Positions 54,787 to 63,756 of a stretch of DNA of 64,000 nucleotides are shown here, one piece after another. The notes under the pieces are model-generated. The model was not told where the DNA came from. It worked only from the letters and a program-made list of their open reading frames with translations, and searched no databases. Numbering within the stretch: the first letter of the stretch is position 1; every line of letters starts with the position of its first letter. The position numbers and the translations under genes are program-made. The DNA comes from Nonomuraea soli (GTDB taxonomy: Bacteria > Actinomycetota > Actinomycetes > Streptosporangiales > Streptosporangiaceae), in the NCBI RefSeq assembly GCF_013761175.1, contig NZ_JACDUR010000003.1:903896-967895 (forward strand). Reading direction: 5' to 3'.

Positions 54787-55308
54787 TCAGCGCATCGTGT
54801 GGCGGTTGGGGAGCAGCGGGGTGAGCTGCTGGATGTCCCAGCGTGCCCGCAGCTCGACGATCGCGTTCTGGTCGGGCGGGCCGCCCCGTCCGATCACGTC
54901 GGCCAGTTCTCTCAGGTAGTGCTCGTGCCCGGTCGGTGAGACCACGAACAACATGCGCGCCGGCGTGGTGCCCGGGTTGGTGAAGGCGTGCGGGGTGCCC
55001 GGCGGGACGAACATCGAGCTCCCCGGCCCGCCTCGATACACCTTCTGGCCGCTCTGCGACTCCCAGGTGAGCCAGTCGCCCGAGGCCTCGCCTCTGGGGT
55101 GGAAGGCCAGCAGGTCGAGCTCGCCGTCGAGGACGTAGAAGAACTCCTCGGCCTCGGTGTGCAGGTGCGCTCCGACGTCGAAGCCGGGTTGCACGGTCGC
55201 CTCGAACACCGACCAGACGGCCGAGTGTTCGCTTCCGGCCTTCAGCGTCATCCCCGCCGACGGGATCGGCGATCCCTGTCCCGGGGGCAGCAGCAGTCCG
55301 TCGCTCAT
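54787..55308 (-). CDS. Cupin-domain protein
   Basis: 173 residues from ATG 55308, which overlaps the NmrA-like stop (ATGA). GFDVGAHLHTEAEEFFYVLD gives the His-x-His...Glu metal motif of the first cupin block and FVPPGTPHAFTNPGTTPARM the second. It may be a quercetinase- or oxidase-like enzyme or a ligand sensor. It is cotranscribed with the NmrA-like gene. Confidence 0.9.
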   Translation of the reverse strand: MSDGLLLPPGQGSPIPSAGMTLKAGSEHSAVWSVFEATVQPGFDVGAHLHTEAEEFFYVLDGELDLLAFHPRGEASGDWLTWESQSGQKVYRGGPGSSMFVPPGTPHAFTNPGTTPARMLFVVSPTGHEHYLRELADVIGRGGPPDQNAIVELRARWDIQQLTPLLPNRHTMR

Positions 55309-56174
55309 CGGGTCCATCCCTTCAGCCAGGTCTCCAGGGTCATCAGTTCGGGGTGGACCGCGCGCAGGCTGTCGATGTCGGGCGGCGGGGTCTCCCGCGT
55401 GTCCATCCACTCGAACGTTCTGGCCACCTCGGGGTCGAAGGCCCGCAGCTGTTCGATCGGCACCTGCTGGAAGCGGGCGGGCAGTCCGGTGGCCCGGCCG
55501 AAGGCCTCGGCGATCTGCTCTCCGGTGAGCCGGTCGCCGGCGAGCTCGATGCTGTCGCCGGCGTACTCCGTCGAGAACGTGAGTGCCCTGGCCGCGAAGG
55601 CGCCGATGTCGTCGACGGCGATCAGGTTCATCTGTTTGGTGGGCCGGATCGCCAGGTTCACCACGATCTCGTCGCCGGTCACGACGGGCCGGGTGAGCGT
55701 GGTGAAGTTCTCCATGAACGACCCGGGCCGCAACATCGTGAAGCGGAGTCCCGAAGTCCTGATGTGCGCCTCGATGCGCCCTTTGCTCTCGTAGTAGGGG
55801 ATGCCGGTCGGTTCGTCGACCCCGGCCAGCGAGGAGTACACCAGGTGGTCAACGCCGCTCTCCGCGGCCAGGTCGACCACGAGTCTGCCGCGCCGCTCCT
55901 CGGCCGCGACCCCCTCGGCGGTGATCCTGGGCCCGGTCATCATGGTCAGCGCCAGGAACACTCCCGACGCTCCGTCGAGTGCCGCCCGCACGCTCTGCAC
56001 GTCGTCCAGGTCGCCAAGGGCCAGCGAAGCTCCCGCTTCACGCAACGCCCGCGCCGCGGGCGCCTCGAGGTCACGCACGAAGGCCCGTACGGCCCTGCCA
56101 CGCCGCAGCAGCTGACGGGCCGCGGCTCCACCCTGCTGACCGGTCGCCCCGATCACTAAGACTGGCTTGCTCAT
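55305..56174 (-). CDS. NmrA-like NAD(P)-binding protein
   Basis: 289 residues from ATG 56174. MSKPVLVIGATGQQGGAAAR gives the dinucleotide loop of NmrA-type atypical SDRs; DHLVYSSLAGVDEPTGIPYY and GLRFTMLRPGSFMENFTTLT are typical. NmrA proteins sense the NADP/NADPH state or reduce small molecules. It faces the XRE gene across a gap with direct repeats, so that regulator may control it. Confidence 0.9.
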   Translation of the reverse strand: MSKPVLVIGATGQQGGAAARQLLRRGRAVRAFVRDLEAPAARALREAGASLALGDLDDVQSVRAALDGASGVFLALTMMTGPRITAEGVAAEERRGRLVVDLAAESGVDHLVYSSLAGVDEPTGIPYYESKGRIEAHIRTSGLRFTMLRPGSFMENFTTLTRPVVTGDEIVVNLAIRPTKQMNLIAVDDIGAFAARALTFSTEYAGDSIELAGDRLTGEQIAEAFGRATGLPARFQQVPIEQLRAFDPEVARTFEWMDTRETPPPDIDSLRAVHPELMTLETWLKGWTR

Positions 56175-56178
56175 CTCG

Positions 56179-56273
56179 CACCTCTCAGGTCATCTCTCAC
56201 GGATTTCGAGAGTAAGGAGAGCCGCTCTCGCATCTCTCAGATCGCCTCTCGCTGATCTCGAGAGTACGGAGAT
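56179..56273. promoter_or_regulatory. Two 43-base direct repeats between the NmrA-like and XRE genes
   Basis: Bases 56179-56221 and 56231-56273 align over their whole length, both containing CTCTCA and a TCGAGAGTA-x-GGAGA core. They start 52 bases apart, close to five turns of DNA. They lie in the promoter region of the leftward NmrA-cupin pair and just upstream of the rightward XRE gene. Confidence 0.6.
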
Positions 56274-56345
56274 CCTCCGGGCTGTTCCTGGTAGCGCTAC
56301 TGCTAGCCTGCGATCACTCGAGCGCCCAGTCAGGGGGTCAGGCCC

Positions 56346-57179
56346 GTGAGCGACGCAAGCGCGCGACGTGCGGAACTGGCGGCCTTCCTGCGCGCCCGCC
56401 GCGCGAAGTTGCAGCCCTCCGACGTCGGCCTCATCACCGACGCGTACGGCACGCGGCGCACGCCCGGCCTGAGGCGCGAGGAGGTCGCCGAGCTGGCCGG
56501 GGTCAGCCTGACCTGGTACACGTGGCTGGAGCAGGGCCGCGACATCTCCACCTCGGCCCAGGTGATCGACGCCCTGGCCCGTGCGCTCCTGCTCGACGCC
56601 GACGACAGGCGGCACCTGCGAGCCCTGGCCGACCTGCCCGCGCCCGACGCCGAGCCCGCGGAGCCGTCCGAGGTTCCACGGCCCCGGCTGCAGCGCCTCG
56701 TCGACGCCGCCATGCCGAACGTGGCCTGCGTCTACGACGCCCACCTCGACTACCTGGCGTGGAACGCCGCCTACGCCAAGGTCCGGCACGACCCGGCCAC
56801 GCTGGCGCCGGGCAGGCGCAACCTGCTGTGGTTCATGTTCGCCGAGGCAGGTGAGCGTGCCCGCCTGGCGCGCTGGGAGCCTGCGGCGCGCGCCGTGCTG
56901 TCGCAGTTCCGCGCCTCCGCCGACCTGCATCCGCGCGGCTCCCAGCTCGTCGAGGAGCTGTCGGAGGCCAGCGCCGAGTTCCGCGCCTGGTGGGCCGAGT
57001 ACCCGGTGCGCTCGTTCCGCCCGGCGACGATCCAGGTGCGCCATCCGGGCGTCGGGGAGATCAGCCTGGAGATGTTCCAGCTGCGCCTCGTCGAGGATCC
57101 CGACCTGCTGATGGTGCTGCAGGTACCGGCCGGCGAGCGGGATCGTGACCGGGTCGCGGCGCTGCTGGGGCTCGCCTGA
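56346..57179 (+). CDS. XRE regulator with MmyB-like ligand domain
   Basis: 277 residues from GTG 56346. A helix-turn-helix (residues about 35-80: TPGLRREEVAELAGVSLTWY, then TWLEQGRDISTSAQVIDALA) precedes a PAS-like MmyB domain (VACVYDAHLDYLAWNAAYAK, NLLWFMFAE, WWAEYPVRSF, GEISLEMFQLRLVEDPDL). This group is abundant in actinobacteria, may bind fatty acids, and often controls an adjacent oxidoreductase gene. The divergent NmrA-cupin pair is the likely target. Confidence 0.92.
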   Translation: MSDASARRAELAAFLRARRAKLQPSDVGLITDAYGTRRTPGLRREEVAELAGVSLTWYTWLEQGRDISTSAQVIDALARALLLDADDRRHLRALADLPAPDAEPAEPSEVPRPRLQRLVDAAMPNVACVYDAHLDYLAWNAAYAKVRHDPATLAPGRRNLLWFMFAEAGERARLARWEPAARAVLSQFRASADLHPRGSQLVEELSEASAEFRAWWAEYPVRSFRPATIQVRHPGVGEISLEMFQLRLVEDPDLLMVLQVPAGERDRDRVAALLGLA

Positions 57180-57210
57180 CGACGAGCGGGGGAGCGGCGC
57201 TGACGGAACT

Positions 57211-58308
57211 TCAGGAAACGGGAGCCTTCTCCCTGGCGGCCCGCCGTCGCGTGAACAGCGCGATCACCGGCACCGTGCAGATGAGCGGTCCGAGGATGGC
57301 GATGGGCCGTTCCAGCCACCAGTACAGGTCGGGCGGCGTGTGCGCCCCTGGACGGCCGAGCAGTGCCCACGAGATGCCCAGCGCGATCGCCATCCCGGTG
57401 GTGTGGAAGAGGAACAGCGGCAGCGCGTAGCGGTTGATGGTCGAGTTGACCTTCTTCCACCTGGGCCGCTGCAGCACGCGCTCCATGGTCGGGCGCAGCA
57501 CCTCCACCAGCCCGATCTGGAAGACCAGCAGGCAGACGATGACGAAGGTGGGCGGCGCCATGTTCGACCACTTGTCGCCCGGCACCCCCACCATGGAGCC
57601 CGGGTAGATGCCGGAGTACACCAGCCCGACGAGCCCGAACAGCCCGGTCCACAGGATCGCGAAGTCGTAGCGTCTGGGCAGCACCACGATCCGCTGGTAG
57701 AAGAAGCCCGCCTGGTGGGCCAGGCCCCACACCAGGATCATGTTGAGCCATCCCACCCACTCCACGCCGTAGCGCAGCCGTACGACGTCGACCACGAGCG
57801 AGGCGCCGCCCAGCCAGATGAGCGCCAGCACGTCGTAGCGCCGGTGCAGCCACAGCGCGACGGGCAGCAGCGCCACCAGGGCGATGTAGACCGCCATGAA
57901 CCACAGCGGGCTGAGGATGAGCAGCACGACCAGGGGCATCCACGTCACGTCGAAGACGATGGTGACGATCACGCCGATGGTGATCCACGCGGCCGACAGG
58001 ACGAGGGCGGGCACGGCCAGCGCGCGGATGCGCCGCCACACGAACGAGCCGATGCCGACGCCGCGGGCGCAGGCCCGGTCCCACGACAGCAGGTGCACGT
58101 AGCCGCCGACGTAGAAGAAGAGCGGCAGCACCTGCAGCAGCCAGGTGAGGATCCACAGCCCGGAGGTGAAGCCGAGCGGGCTGGTCGGCATGGGCCCTTC
58201 GGGTGTCCACTGCAGGATGGTGAAGGCCCAGTGCCAGACGACCACCACGATGAGGCTGAGCGCGCGCAGCCAGTCGACGTACGGGTCACGCGGTGTCGGA
58301 GAGCTCAC
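57211..58308 (-). CDS. Acyltransferase-3 family membrane protein
   Basis: 365 residues with about ten membrane helices. [20 protein letters not shown] supplies the family's conserved R-x10-H near residue 14, and [15 protein letters not shown] and [19 protein letters not shown] are typical. Such proteins acylate exported sugars or polymers. GTG 58308 overlaps the nuoD stop by 4 bases, so it follows nuoD on one transcript; the link is unexplained. Confidence 0.88.
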   Translation of the reverse strand: MSSPTPRDPYVDWLRALSLIVVVVWHWAFTILQWTPEGPMPTSPLGFTSGLWILTWLLQVLPLFFYVGGYVHLLSWDRACARGVGIGSFVWRRIRALAVPALVLSAAWITIGVIVTIVFDVTWMPLVVLLILSPLWFMAVYIALVALLPVALWLHRRYDVLALIWLGGASLVVDVVRLRYGVEWVGWLNMILVWGLAHQAGFFYQRIVVLPRRYDFAILWTGLFGLVGLVYSGIYPGSMVGVPGDKWSNMAPPTFVIVCLLVFQIGLVEVLRPTMERVLQRPRWKKVNSTINRYALPLFLFHTTGMAIALGISWALLGRPGAHTPPDLYWWLERPIAILGPLICTVPVIALFTRRRAAREKAPVS

Positions 58309-59462
58309 TTGTCGATGTCACCCACGACGAAGAACATCGAGCCGAGGATGGCCACCATGTCGGCGACCAGGTGGCCGGGCAGCATCTCGCGGAGAACCTG
58401 CACGTTGTTGTACGAGGCGGCGCGCAGCTTCATCCGCCACGGCGTCTTGTCTCCCTTGGAGACCAGGTAGTAGCCGTTGATGCCCAGGGGGTTCTCTGTC
58501 CAGGCGTAGGTGTGGCCCTCGGGCACCTTCAGCACCTTGGGCAGGCGCTGGTTGATCGGCCCCGGCGGCAGTTCGCGCAGCCGTTCGACGCAGCGTTCTG
58601 CCAGGTCGAGCGAGACCAGCAGCTGCTCGTAGAGCACTTCGAAGCGGGCGTGGCAGTCGCCGGCGGTGCGGGTGACGACCTTGACGGGCAGCTCGTTGTA
58701 GGCCAGGTACGGCTGGTCGCGGCGCAGGTCGAAGTCGACGCCGGAGGCGCGGGCGATCGGGCCGCTGACGCCGTACTGCATGATCTGCTCGCGGGTGAGG
58801 ATCCCGACGCCCCTGGTGCGGGCCAGGAAGATCTCGTTGCCGAGGATGAGCCCCTCGATGTCGGGTACGCGCCGCCGTACCTCTGCCAGGGTCTGGGAGA
58901 CGCGGTCGAGCCAGCCTTCCGGCAGTTCCTCCTTGAGGCCGCCGACGCGGTTGAACATGTAGTGCATGCGCCCGCCGGAGATCTCCTCCATGACGGCCTG
59001 GATGCGCTCGCGCTCGTTGAAGGCGTAGAAGATGGCGGTGATGGCGCCGAGCTCCAGCGGGTAGGAGCCGAGGAACATCAGGTGGGACAGCATGCGGTTG
59101 AGCTCGGCCAGCAGCGTGCGCGACCACACGGCGCGCGGCGGCACCTCCATGCCCAGCAGGCGTTCGGCGGCCAGCACCACGCCGAGTTCGTTGGCGAAGC
59201 CCGACAGCCAGTCGTGGCGGTTGGCGAGCATGATGATCTGGCGGTAGTCGCGGACCTCGAAGAGCTTCTCGGCGCCGCGGTGCATGTAGCCGATGATCGG
59301 TTCGGCGCTGGAGATGCGCTCGCCGTCGAGGGTCAGCTTGAGGCGCAGCACTCCGTGCGTGGACGGGTGCTGGGGGCCGATGTTGAGGACCATGTCCTCG
59401 GTGGCGAGCTCCTTGCCCACCTCGGCGGCGCCCGCTCCGATGCCCACCACCCGTTCTGTCAT
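58305..59462 (-). CDS. NuoD-like NADH-quinone oxidoreductase 49-kDa subunit, orphan copy
   Basis: 385 residues from ATG 59462. [40 protein letters not shown] and the C-terminal GDIDK are characteristic of the Nuo 49-kDa subunit. The protein is nearly full length, and it carries the quinone-pocket histidine and tyrosine segments. No other nuo gene is present: the neighbours are an acyltransferase and DoxX. It is therefore a solitary paralogue of the main complex I gene or a relative working in another complex. Confidence 0.85.
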   Translation of the reverse strand: MTERVVGIGAGAAEVGKELATEDMVLNIGPQHPSTHGVLRLKLTLDGERISSAEPIIGYMHRGAEKLFEVRDYRQIIMLANRHDWLSGFANELGVVLAAERLLGMEVPPRAVWSRTLLAELNRMLSHLMFLGSYPLELGAITAIFYAFNERERIQAVMEEISGGRMHYMFNRVGGLKEELPEGWLDRVSQTLAEVRRRVPDIEGLILGNEIFLARTRGVGILTREQIMQYGVSGPIARASGVDFDLRRDQPYLAYNELPVKVVTRTAGDCHARFEVLYEQLLVSLDLAERCVERLRELPPGPINQRLPKVLKVPEGHTYAWTENPLGINGYYLVSKGDKTPWRMKLRAASYNNVQVLREMLPGHLVADMVAILGSMFFVVGDIDK

Positions 59463-59582
59463 AGGCCCATGCTGCCACCCACACAACGGGTGATCCAGCG
59501 CACCACTTGGTCAAGGAACGGCAAGGTTCCGCATTTCGGGTGATCCACCTGGGGAGAAAGGTGATGAACGGGGGGATTTGTC

Positions 59583-60320
59583 ATGGGGAAGATCGTCTAT
59601 GACCTAGGCGCGCTGATCGCGCGAGTCACCATCGGCGTGATCTTCATCGCCCATGGTTGGCAGAAGTGGCAGAACGGCCTGGACGCCACCACGCAGATGT
59701 TCGTCCAGGCGGGTGTGCCGATGCCGCAGGCCGCGGCGACCTTCACGGCCGTGGCCGAACTGGGCGGCGGCTCATTGCTGGTGCTCGGCCTGATCACCCG
59801 CATCGTCGCGCTGGCCCTGCTGGCGGTCAGCATCGGTGCCATCGCCTACGTGCACATCTACAACGGCATCTTCGTCGCCGACAACGGCTGGGAGCTGGTC
59901 GGCGCGCTAGGCGCGGGCTGCCTGCTCCTGATGGTCGCCGGGCCGGGGCGGATCAGCCTGGACGGCCTGTTCGGCGGCGTCATGCGCCGCAACAAGGAGC
60001 GCAAGGAGGCGTACAAGGTCGCCACCGCGCCGGGAACCACCGCTCCGGTGACCACGACCGTGACCACAGGACAGGCCGCGCCGCCCGTCGCCCAGAGGGA
60101 GGTGCCCTCGCAGCGGCTCACCCAGGACGAGCTCACCGAGATCGACGCGCTCGTCGCCGAGGACCCGCCGACGCCGCGGTCATCGTCACAGTCGGCGCCG
60201 CCGTCGGCACCACGGTCGGCGCCGCCGTCAACGCCGCCGTCCGGGCCACAGTCTGGGCCGCCGCCTGCTCCGCCGTCCTCTGCGCGGCAGGATCCGCCCG
60301 AGCCGCCCGCGGGCCCCTAA
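59583..60320 (+). CDS. DoxX family membrane protein with Pro/Ser-rich tail
   Basis: 245 residues from ATG 59583. Residues 1-135 are a four-helix DoxX domain: LIARVTIGVIFIAHGWQKW, FTAVAELGGGSLLVLGLITR, and DNGWELVGALGAGCLLLMVA. The last 100 residues are a cytoplasmic or external low-complexity tail rich in Pro, Ser and Thr. The family has links to sulfur and thiol stress, but none is shown here. Its stop overlaps the convergent aminotransferase stop. Confidence 0.9.
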   Translation: MGKIVYDLGALIARVTIGVIFIAHGWQKWQNGLDATTQMFVQAGVPMPQAAATFTAVAELGGGSLLVLGLITRIVALALLAVSIGAIAYVHIYNGIFVADNGWELVGALGAGCLLLMVAGPGRISLDGLFGGVMRRNKERKEAYKVATAPGTTAPVTTTVTTGQAAPPVAQREVPSQRLTQDELTEIDALVAEDPPTPRSSSQSAPPSAPRSAPPSTPPSGPQSGPPPAPPSSARQDPPEPPAGP

Positions 60321-61606
60321 CGCGACAGGAGCTCGCGCAGGGCTTCGACGAGCCGGTCGACGTGCTCTTCTGTGGTGCCCAGGCCGATGGAGGCCCGTAC
60401 GGCGGAGGCCGTCGGGTCCTCGCATCCGCCGTCGGAGGTGCCCAGCAGGTGACGCACGAACGGATGCGCGCAGAACTTGCCGTCGCGCACGCCGATGCCG
60501 TACTCGCCGGACAGGGCCTCGGCCACCTCGCGAGCGGTGTACCCGTCGACGACGAAGGAGACGATGCCGACCCGCGGGTGCTCGGGGCCCCACAGCGACA
60601 GCTCGTGCACGCCCTCGACGGAGGCCAGCCCGGCGCGCAGGCGGGCGATCAGCCGCTCCTCCTCGCGCACCAGCTCGGTCCAGCCGGTGGCCGACAGGGC
60701 GTCGCAGGCGGCGGCGATGGCCACGGCGCCCAGCACGTTGGGGGTGCCCGCCTCGTGACGCGGCTCGGCGTCCTCGTGCCACTCGATCTCGTCGGCCACC
60801 GCGCGCACCGCGCCGCCGCCCTTGAGGTACGGCTCGCCGGCCGACAGCCAGTCGCGGCGCCCGACCAGCACGCCGGCGCCGAAGGGCGCGTAGAGCTTGT
60901 GCCCGGAGAAGGCGACGTAGTCGAGGTCGAGCGCGGTCAGGTTGAGCCGGCGGTGCGGCACGAGCTGGGCGGCGTCGACGAGGATGCGGGCGCCGTTGCG
61001 GTGGGCGATGTGCGCCAGGGCAGCGATGGGCCACAGCTCGCCGGTGACGTTGGAGGCGGCGGTGACCACGAGGAGCTTCGGCCCGTCGATCTCGCGCAGG
61101 GCCTCGTCGGCGGCGCGCACGGCCTCGCCGGGGAAGGCGGGCGGCGCCAGCCGGACCACGTCGGCCCACGGCAGCAGGGAGGCGTGGTGCTCGGTGTCGA
61201 AGACGACGACGGTGGCGTTCTGCGGCAGGCACCGGGCGAGCAGGTTGGTGGAGTCCGTGGTGTTGCGGGTGAAGATCACCGCGTCGTCGGGGCGGGCTCC
61301 CACGAAGGCGCGCACGGTGTGGCGGGCCTGCTCGTAGCGCTGGGTGGTGAGCTGGGAGGCGTAGCCCGCGCCGCGGTGGACGCTGGAGTAGGCCGGTAGG
61401 GCGGCGTTGACGGCCGCGCTGACCGGCTCCAGACACGGCGCGCTGGCGGCGTAGTCGAGGTTGGCGTAGCGGACCAGCTTGCCGCCCTTGACGGGGACCT
61501 CCAGGTCGGTGCCGAGGACCGCGGGCAGCGGCCGGTGGCCGTGCTGCTGCTCCTGGGCCTGAGCCTGGGCGGGGACGTTGCCGGAAAAGATGCTGAGCGT
61601 GGACAC
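60317..61606 (-). CDS. Class V aminotransferase, cysteine-desulfurase-like
   Basis: 429 residues from GTG 61606, with GAGGAG 7 bases upstream. The PLP fold shows TRNTTDSTNLLARCLP, EHHASLLPW, VTAASNVTGELWPI and the PLP-lysine motif AFSGHKLYAPFGAG near residue 215; a cysteine in the C-terminal KFCAHPFVRH is where the persulfide Cys of SufS/CsdA-like enzymes lies. It probably takes sulfur from cysteine or splits a related amino acid. A SAM-IV-like riboswitch just upstream ties it to methionine or SAM supply, which fits a sulfur-metabolism role. Confidence 0.9.
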   Translation of the reverse strand: MSTLSIFSGNVPAQAQAQEQQHGHRPLPAVLGTDLEVPVKGGKLVRYANLDYAASAPCLEPVSAAVNAALPAYSSVHRGAGYASQLTTQRYEQARHTVRAFVGARPDDAVIFTRNTTDSTNLLARCLPQNATVVVFDTEHHASLLPWADVVRLAPPAFPGEAVRAADEALREIDGPKLLVVTAASNVTGELWPIAALAHIAHRNGARILVDAAQLVPHRRLNLTALDLDYVAFSGHKLYAPFGAGVLVGRRDWLSAGEPYLKGGGAVRAVADEIEWHEDAEPRHEAGTPNVLGAVAIAAACDALSATGWTELVREEERLIARLRAGLASVEGVHELSLWGPEHPRVGIVSFVVDGYTAREVAEALSGEYGIGVRDGKFCAHPFVRHLLGTSDGGCEDPTASAVRASIGLGTTEEHVDRLVEALRELLSR

Positions 61607-61639
61607 GGCAGTGCTCCTCAGAGGCCATGGGCCCGCTGC

Positions 61640-61757
61640 GGAGCCCGCGCTTGCCCGCCACCGACCGTGACGGACCAGGTCCTCACCCGGGGCACCCCGC
61701 CGCGGACGCGAGGGTTGCCGGCCAGCAAGCCGGGGCTGTGCGCTGGCACTCATGACC
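61640..61757 (-). promoter_or_regulatory. SAM-IV-like riboswitch
   Basis: Read leftward from 61757, the leader begins GGTCATGAGTGCCAGC, followed by CCCCGGCTTGCTGGCCGGCA, ACCCTC and GGGGTGCCCCGGGTGAGGAC. GGTC at 61754-61757 pairs with GACC at 61678-61681 to close the core, and CCCCGG/CCGGGG-type helices form the inner stems. This is the conserved core I know for the actinobacterial SAM-IV class. A GC-rich hairpin lies between it and the ribosome site. High SAM should lower expression of the downstream aminotransferase. Confidence 0.8.
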
Positions 61758-61858
61758 TTCGCCCGAACTATAACCGACACTGGGGCGAAAAACGCAAGTC
61801 GCGAACTTTCCGGGACGCACGATCGTTGTGTGCAGGTTGAGACGCAAGGAGGTTCGCG

Positions 61859-62578
61859 ATGTGGGACTGGGTGGCCAACCCAGAAATATGGATCGGGTTC
61901 ATCACCCTGGTCGCGCTTGAGATCGTTCTGGGCATTGACAACATCATTTTCATCAGCATCATCGCCGGGAAGCTCCCTCCGGAGCAGCGTGACCGGGCGA
62001 GGGTGCTGGGCCTGGCGGCGGCGCTGATCAGCCGGCTGGCCCTGCTCTTCGCGTTGTCGTGGGTGGTCAAGCTCACCGAGCCGCTGTTCAGCGTGCTCGG
62101 TCACGAGGTGTCGGGCCGAGATCTCATCCTGCTGCTCGGCGGATTGTTCCTGCTGGCCAAGAGCGTGATCGAGATTCATCACAGCATGGAGTCGCACGAG
62201 GAGAAGGAACGCGGCGGCCGGGCCGTCGGCTCCTTCGGTTCGGCGATCGTCCAGATCATGATCCTTGACGTCGTCTTCTCGCTCGACTCGGTGATCACCG
62301 CGGTCGGCATGGTCGACGAGCTGGGTGTCATGGTCGCGGCGGTCATCGTCGCGGTGCTGGTGATGTTGTTCGCGAGCGGCCCGATCAGCAGGTTCGTCGA
62401 CAAGCATCCGACCATCAAGATGCTCGCCCTCTCCTTCCTGGTGCTGATCGGCGTCATGCTGATCGCCGAGGGCTTCGGGCAGCACGTTCCGAAGGGTTAC
62501 ATCTACTTCGCGATGGCGTTCTCGCTCATCGTGGAACTGCTCAACATCCGGGTGCGGAGCCGCTCTAAAGTGAAATAG
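61859..62578 (+). CDS. TerC family integral membrane protein
   Basis: 239 residues from ATG 61859, preceded by AAGGAGG, a perfect ribosome site. Seven or eight membrane helices with EIVLGIDNIIFISIIAGKLP and MILDVVFSLDSVITAVGM carry the acidic residues of the TerC/Alx family, which exports manganese or other metals and supports tellurite resistance in some bacteria. It shares one base with the P450 gene that follows. No metal-sensing riboswitch is visible in the 100 bases upstream. Confidence 0.92.
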   Translation: MWDWVANPEIWIGFITLVALEIVLGIDNIIFISIIAGKLPPEQRDRARVLGLAAALISRLALLFALSWVVKLTEPLFSVLGHEVSGRDLILLLGGLFLLAKSVIEIHHSMESHEEKERGGRAVGSFGSAIVQIMILDVVFSLDSVITAVGMVDELGVMVAAVIVAVLVMLFASGPISRFVDKHPTIKMLALSFLVLIGVMLIAEGFGQHVPKGYIYFAMAFSLIVELLNIRVRSRSKVK

Positions 62579-63756
62579 TGCGCTTTGATCCTTGGGATCC
62601 GGATTTCGTTGCTCATCCTTACGGCGTCTACGCCGACCTGCGCGAGCACCGCCCGGTCAGCTTCTTCGAGCCGACCGGGCAGTGGCTCGTCGCCCGGCAC
62701 GCCGACGTCAACGCCCTGCTGAGAGACCGCCGCCTCGGCCGCTCCTACCTGCACCTGGCCACCCACGAGGAGTTCGGCAAACCGGCCGAGCCGGACTTCC
62801 AGGAGCCGTTCTGGCGGGTGATCAGGGCCGGCATGCTCGACGTCGAGCCGCCCGTCCACACCCGCCTGCGCCGCCTGGTCTCCAAGGCCTTCACCCCGCG
62901 CATGGTCGAATCCCTGCGCCCCCGCGTGAGGAAGACGGCCGAGAGCCTGGTCGACGCCTTCGTCGCCAAGGGCGGCGGCGACCTGATCGCCGAGGTGGCC
63001 GAGCCGCTGCCGGTCACCGTCATCGCCGACATGCTCGGCATTCCCGAGTCCGACCGCCACCTGCTGAGGCCCTGGTCGGCCGACATCTGCGGGATGTACG
63101 AGCTGAACCCGCCGATCGAGGCCCAGCACACCGCCGTGCGCGCCGCTCAGGAGTTCGGCGACTACCTGCGCGACAGGGCCGCCGACCCGGGCGACGACAA
63201 CCTGATCGCCGCCCTGGCCGCCATCGACGAGCTGACCATGGACGAGCTGGTCGGCACCTGCGTGCTGCTGCTCAACGCCGGTCACGAGGCCACCGTCAAC
63301 GTCACCGGAAACGGCTGGTGGGCCCTGTTCAGGAACCCCGCGGAGCTCGCGCGGCTGCGCGAGGACCCTGGCCTGCTGCCCACCGCGGTCGAGGAGCTGA
63401 TGCGCTGGGACACCCCGCTGCAGATGTTCGAGCGCTGGGTGCTCGAGGACATCGAGGTCGGCGGGGTGGCCATCCCCAAGGGTGCGGAGGTCGCGCTGCT
63501 GTTCGGCTCGGCCAACCGCGACCCCGAGGTCTTCGCCGAACCCGACCGCCTCGACGTGGGCAGGGCCGACAACCCGCACATCTCCTTCGGCGCGGGCATC
63601 CACTTCTGCCTGGGAGCGCCGCTGGCCAGGATCGAGCTGATCGAGTCCTTCGGCGCCCTCCTGCGGAAGGCGCCGAAACCGGAACTCCTGCGCGAGCCCG
63701 AATGGACGGGCAACTACATCATCCGCGGGTTGCGCTCGCTGGAGATGTCGGTCTGA
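62578..63756 (+). CDS. Cytochrome P450 (bacterial class)
   Basis: 392 residues from GTG 62578. The heme loop FGAGIHFCLGAPLAR puts the thiolate at Cys 344; the I-helix AGHEATVNVTGN carries Glu in place of the common Asp/Glu-Thr pair; E-x-x-R is in VEELMRWD. It resembles CYP105/107-type bacterial P450s that hydroxylate small molecules with a separate ferredoxin. No redox partner lies nearby. Its start overlaps the TerC stop and its end overlaps the convergent FAD-oxidase gene by 43 bases. Confidence 0.92.
   Translation: MRFDPWDPDFVAHPYGVYADLREHRPVSFFEPTGQWLVARHADVNALLRDRRLGRSYLHLATHEEFGKPAEPDFQEPFWRVIRAGMLDVEPPVHTRLRRLVSKAFTPRMVESLRPRVRKTAESLVDAFVAKGGGDLIAEVAEPLPVTVIADMLGIPESDRHLLRPWSADICGMYELNPPIEAQHTAVRAAQEFGDYLRDRAADPGDDNLIAALAAIDELTMDELVGTCVLLLNAGHEATVNVTGNGWWALFRNPAELARLREDPGLLPTAVEELMRWDTPLQMFERWVLEDIEVGGVAIPKGAEVALLFGSANRDPEVFAEPDRLDVGRADNPHISFGAGIHFCLGAPLARIELIESFGALLRKAPKPELLREPEWTGNYIIRGLRSLEMSV

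Noticed and set aside
61607..62485. Long leftward frame extending the aminotransferase
   Set aside because: It runs through the riboswitch and antisense to terC; the GTG at 61606 has an ideal ribosome site.
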